A stretch of 7,428 bases of DNA from Thermaerobacter marianensis (lineage in GTDB: Bacteria; Bacillota; Sulfobacillia; DYIH01). The stretch covers positions 1 to 7,428 of the forward strand of contig DYIH01000080.1 of the NCBI GenBank assembly GCA_020723785.1, in the 5' to 3' direction. This document shows positions 5,377-7,428 of the stretch, in pieces. The position numbers were made by a program, and so were the translations under genes. The notes beneath the pieces are model-generated. The model saw only the letters and a program-made list of their open reading frames with translations, was not told where the DNA came from and did no database searches. The number at the start of each line of letters is the position of its first letter. The stretch's first letter is position 1.

Positions 5377-5563
5377 GCCCCTGCCGGTGAGGACTTCAAC
5401 CGTTCCTTGGGGGTTGGCGGCCCCACCGATCGCTCCGCGACCGAGGTTGTGCGGCAGGCTCTTTAGGTTGTCTCTTGTATTACGGGGTCCGTTAGTGGTC
5501 GGGTTATGGACTACCTGAGTTGATTCTGTGAAGGCGCGTATTCGGTGGCCGCGATACGCCGTT
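5377..5563. other. Non-coding spacer between phosphorylase and small operon
   Basis: Together with the hairpin and promoter already listed, 5276-5563 is a 288-base stretch with no convincing gene. GGGG-N7-CCCC at about 5410-5424 is another short hairpin. Positions 5457-5525 are conspicuously less GC-rich than their surroundings. GGCTCTTTAGGTT at 5457 superficially recalls insertion-sequence ends but has no partner repeat in the window. I see no tRNA, riboswitch or further ORF here. Confidence 0.4.
5536..5559 (-). terminator. Weak hairpin just after the phosphorylase stop
   Basis: GCGTAT (5536-5541) and ATACGC (5554-5559) form a six-pair stem with a 12-base loop four bases past the TGA of the phosphorylase. 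Downstream on the minus strand comes GCCTTCAC, not a T run. The position suits a transcript end or an RNA-stabilising hairpin, but as an intrinsic terminator it is poor. Confidence 0.25.
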
Positions 5564-7045
5564 TCAGCCGACCGTGACCGGGTTCCCGACGTCGGCGATG
5601 AATGCCGTGGCGAAGCCGAGTTCCGCCTCGTGCTCGGCGTAGATGCGGAACAGCGGCTCGCCCCCGGCGACGCGATCCCCGATCTTGCGAAGGAGCAGCA
5701 CCCCCGCGCGGGGAGCCGCCTGCGAGCCGGCGAGCTTGGCCGTCTGGGCGATCAATTCGTTGTTGATGGCGCGGACCATCCCGGAGCGCTCCGACCTGAT
5801 GTCGGCGAAAACGGGGCTCCTGGCGGGAGGCTCTCGCCAGCCCTGCGCCCGGCGGATGCGGTTGAACCGTTCCAGCGCCCCGCCCGATTCCAGTATCTCG
5901 CGCGCGATCCGTTCACCTTGCCCGGCTCCGATCTCCGGCGAGAACTCCAGCACCCGGCCGGCCAGGAAGATGGCTTTCTCCTTCAAGTCCCGCGGCGCAT
6001 CCGGGGCGTTTTCCAGGACGCGGAGCACGTCTTCCGCCTCCAGGAGGGGGCCGATGCCGTTGCCGACCGGCTGGCTGCCGTCGGTGAGCACGACCTTGAC
6101 AACCAGGCCGACGGTGCTCCCCACGGCCTCGAACAGCACTTTGAGGCGTTCGGCGTACTTTCGGGTCTTCACCTTGGCCGTCGGCCCCACCGGCACGTCG
6201 AGCAGCACGTGTGTCGCCCCGGCCGCCTTCTTCTTGGACAGGATGGATGCGATCATCTGCCCCTCGGAGTCGATGCTCAGGGGGCGCTCCACCTGGATGA
6301 TGACGTCGTCGGCCGGGGACAGGTCCAGGGCGCCGCCCCAGGCGATGACGCCGTGTTCGCCTTCCACGACGCGCCGCATGTCCTCGAAGGAGAGGTTGAC
6401 GTCGGCCAGCACCTCCATGGTATCGGCCGTGCCGGCCGGCGAGGTGATGGCGCGGGAACTGGTCTTGGGGATGCACAGCCCGTAGGTTGCGACGATGGGC
6501 ACGACGATCATCGTCGTCCGGTTCCCCGGCAGCCCGCCGATGCAGTGTTTGTCGACGACCATCGGCGCCCGCCAGTCGAGGGAGCGGCCGTGCCGGGCCA
6601 TGGAACGCGTCAGGGCGATGATTTCGTCCGTATCGAGGCGGTTCGAGGCGCAGGCGATGACGAAGGACGTCAACTCGACCTTGGAGTAGCGGTCGTGGAC
6701 GATGTCGGCGACGATCTCGTCGAACTGCGCAGGCGTGAGGCGCCTGCCCGCCAGCTTGTCCTTGATGTGCTGCACCGAGTAGGTCGGCCTGGGATGGGAG
6801 ACCTCGACCTCCGTGCCCTCCGGCAGGCCGAGCTTGTCGAAGGCGTAGAGGCAGAGGCCGATCTCGTCATGGCCGACGAGGGGCAGGTCTGAGATGTTGA
6901 GGACGGCGGTGAGTTCCCGTCCGCCGACGCTTACGCGCACCTTGGACAAGGCGCGGAAGCCCTGGGAACGGCAGAGCGGGCAGTCCCGCCTCATGAAGGC
7001 CACGTTTTCCCTGTAGGTGTCGATGGGCACGCGACGCAGTTTCAT
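5564..7045 (-). CDS. deoA: Type-2 (archaeal-like) thymidine/nucleotide phosphorylase
   Basis: A 493-residue member of the nucleoside phosphorylase family that includes archaeal AMP phosphorylase and the bacterial 'putative thymidine phosphorylase' type 2. The reaction is phosphorolysis of a nucleoside or nucleoside monophosphate to base plus sugar phosphate, in the cytoplasm. An N-terminal extension of about 85 residues (IDTYRENVAFMRRDCPLCRS) is present and matches the bacterial branch; classical DeoA lacks it. Key motifs are RYSKVELTSFV (119-129), DKHCIGGLPGNRTT (165-178), the phosphate/substrate loop KTSSRAITSPAGTADTMEVL (194-213), AWGGALDLSPADD (235-247), SKKKAAGATH (270-279) and DVPVGPTAKVKT (283-294). 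Length and both ends look complete. ATG 7045 has GGAGG eight bases upstream. Whether the substrate is thymidine, another nucleoside or AMP cannot be decided from sequence. No RuBisCO or ribose-1,5-bisphosphate isomerase is in the window. Confidence 0.93.
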   Translation of the reverse strand: MKLRRVPIDTYRENVAFMRRDCPLCRSQGFRALSKVRVSVGGRELTAVLNISDLPLVGHDEIGLCLYAFDKLGLPEGTEVEVSHPRPTYSVQHIKDKLAGRRLTPAQFDEIVADIVHDRYSKVELTSFVIACASNRLDTDEIIALTRSMARHGRSLDWRAPMVVDKHCIGGLPGNRTTMIVVPIVATYGLCIPKTSSRAITSPAGTADTMEVLADVNLSFEDMRRVVEGEHGVIAWGGALDLSPADDVIIQVERPLSIDSEGQMIASILSKKKAAGATHVLLDVPVGPTAKVKTRKYAERLKVLFEAVGSTVGLVVKVVLTDGSQPVGNGIGPLLEAEDVLRVLENAPDAPRDLKEKAIFLAGRVLEFSPEIGAGQGERIAREILESGGALERFNRIRRAQGWREPPARSPVFADIRSERSGMVRAINNELIAQTAKLAGSQAAPRAGVLLLRKIGDRVAGGEPLFRIYAEHEAELGFATAFIADVGNPVTVG

Positions 7046-7125
7046 TCACAGGGCCTCCGCGAGCAGGGGCGCCAGGCTTCTCATTGTTGGGGTTCAACGA
7101 AAGCCGCTCCTTCCCTGCGGCCTCC

Positions 7126-7154
7126 ATAATATCTACATAGGTTGTTGGTAAAAA
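7126..7154 (-). promoter_or_regulatory. Candidate promoter of the phosphorylase gene
   Basis: On the minus strand, TATTAT (7131-7126) is a good -10 hexamer in the only AT-rich island upstream of the gene. The -35 is less clear: TTTACC (7152-7147, spacer 15) or TTTTTA (7154-7149, spacer 17). It lies about 80 bases before the ATG at 7045, leaving a 5' leader of about 75 bases in which I saw no riboswitch-like structure. Confidence 0.4.
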
Positions 7155-7191
7155 GAACGTGGATAGACTAACCGGAAGGGGGTGAACGGGA

Positions 7192-7349
7192 TGGAACGGC
7201 CTCTTCCACGCGGTGAGCCTGGACGCGGTGTTCAAGCCGGAGATCGGTGCGGGCAGGACCTTGGTGGGGACGGTCGCGGCCTTGCCGGGAGCTATGCGTT
7301 GGGATGGTTGTTCGCTGTCATCTACAACCGGCTGGCGGGTAGAAGGTGA
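7192..7349 (+). pseudogene. Remnant of a small two-helix membrane protein (DUF5676-like), frameshifted
   Basis: From 7192 one frame reads WNGLFHAVSLDAVFKPEIG and continues through TLVGTVAAL to about 7284. From 7287 the next frame reads GSYALGWLFAVIYNRLAGRR and stops at TGA 7347. Restoring one base between 7282 and 7287 joins them into a sensible segment (short amphipathic part, then a membrane helix ending in the Y-N-R-L motif common to small DUF5676/holin-like membrane proteins). The first membrane helix and start codon are missing: a TGA interrupts the frame at 7183-7185 and sequence further left does not look coding. A GGAAGGGGG site before ATG 7191 exists but leads into the wrong frame. 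It is either a genuine pseudogene (5' deletion plus frameshift) or partly a sequencing indel. The family name is a recollection-based guess. Confidence 0.55.
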
Positions 7350-7362
7350 GGGGGTGCGAGCC

Positions 7363-7428
7363 GTGAGCGGCAAGGTGCTGTTGGCCGGGGCGGCGGTGCC
7401 GACGCTTCCCATCATCATCCTGGGGAGG
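7363..7428 (+). CDS. Start of an unidentified ORF running off the right edge
   Basis: A GTG at 7363 opens a frame of 22 codons to the window end (VSGKVLLAGAAVPTLPIIIL...), with a purine-rich GTGAGGGGG about eight bases upstream. An in-frame GTG at 7354 is an alternative start. The hydrophobic N-terminus suggests a membrane segment or signal. It lies 13 bases after the stop of the broken membrane protein and may have been co-transcribed with it. Too little is visible to assign a family, and it might be chance. Confidence 0.35.
   Translation, partial: MSGKVLLAGAAVPTLPIIILGR

Noticed and set aside
5528..6892. 454-codon open frame on the plus strand
   Set aside because: It is exactly antisense to the well-supported phosphorylase, is rich in Asp/Gly/Arg/His typical of reverse-frame GC-rich translation, and has no family motif or ribosome site.
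6867..7418. 183-codon minus-strand frame upstream of and overlapping the phosphorylase start
   Set aside because: Ser/Pro/Thr-rich low-complexity translation, antisense to the membrane-protein remnant and out of frame with the phosphorylase, with no recognisable domain.
1..7428. CRISPR array, tRNA or rRNA genes
   Set aside because: No regularly spaced direct repeats and no cloverleaf or rRNA-like conserved segments were seen on either strand.

Overview
The window is GC-rich DNA with compact bacterial genes, strong purine-rich Shine-Dalgarno sites (AGGAGG type) and some GTG starts. The gene mix is a single-haem cytochrome c, an orphan Tat-exported Rieske protein, a UbiB-type kinase, a cyclopropane synthase, a bacterial type-2 thymidine phosphorylase and small helical Cys proteins. 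It fits a high-GC, possibly thermophilic Firmicutes-like bacterium (Thermaerobacter or Symbiobacterium grade). This placement is inference from gene style only.

Layout. Positions 1-1059 (+) hold the C-terminal majority of a cyclopropane-fatty-acyl-phospholipid synthase whose start lies outside the window. Positions 1060-1893 are a gene graveyard. They contain a short doubtful ORF, a 3' fragment of glutamate dehydrogenase (-) and, abutting it, a frameshifted C-terminal remnant of an IS605-type TnpB (-). Positions 1894-4054 (-) carry a single-haem membrane-anchored cytochrome c followed by an AarF/UbiB/ABC1 kinase-like protein with two C-terminal membrane segments. Divergent from these, 4199-4720 (+) encodes a Rieske 2Fe-2S protein with a twin-arginine signal and no cytochrome b beside it. 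Positions 4744-5275 (-) form a two-gene operon of paralogous 72- and 75-residue proteins that ends in a clear intrinsic terminator. Positions 5276-5563 are non-coding with two hairpins and a possible promoter. Positions 5564-7045 (-) encode the phosphorylase. The right edge (+) holds a broken small membrane protein and the first codons of another ORF.

How the genes fit together. The central block (cytochrome c, Rieske protein, quinone-biosynthesis-type kinase) points to membrane electron transfer around a quinone pool, although no complete complex is encoded here. Cfa modifies membrane lipids. The phosphorylase belongs to nucleoside or nucleotide salvage.

The least ordinary item is the pair of small proteins. 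Both have exactly the same twin CX3C spacing, and the cysteines are symmetric about a predicted helical turn. This predicts a cross-linked or metal-binding helical hairpin. I see no clear evidence for a large undescribed defence or mobile system in this window.
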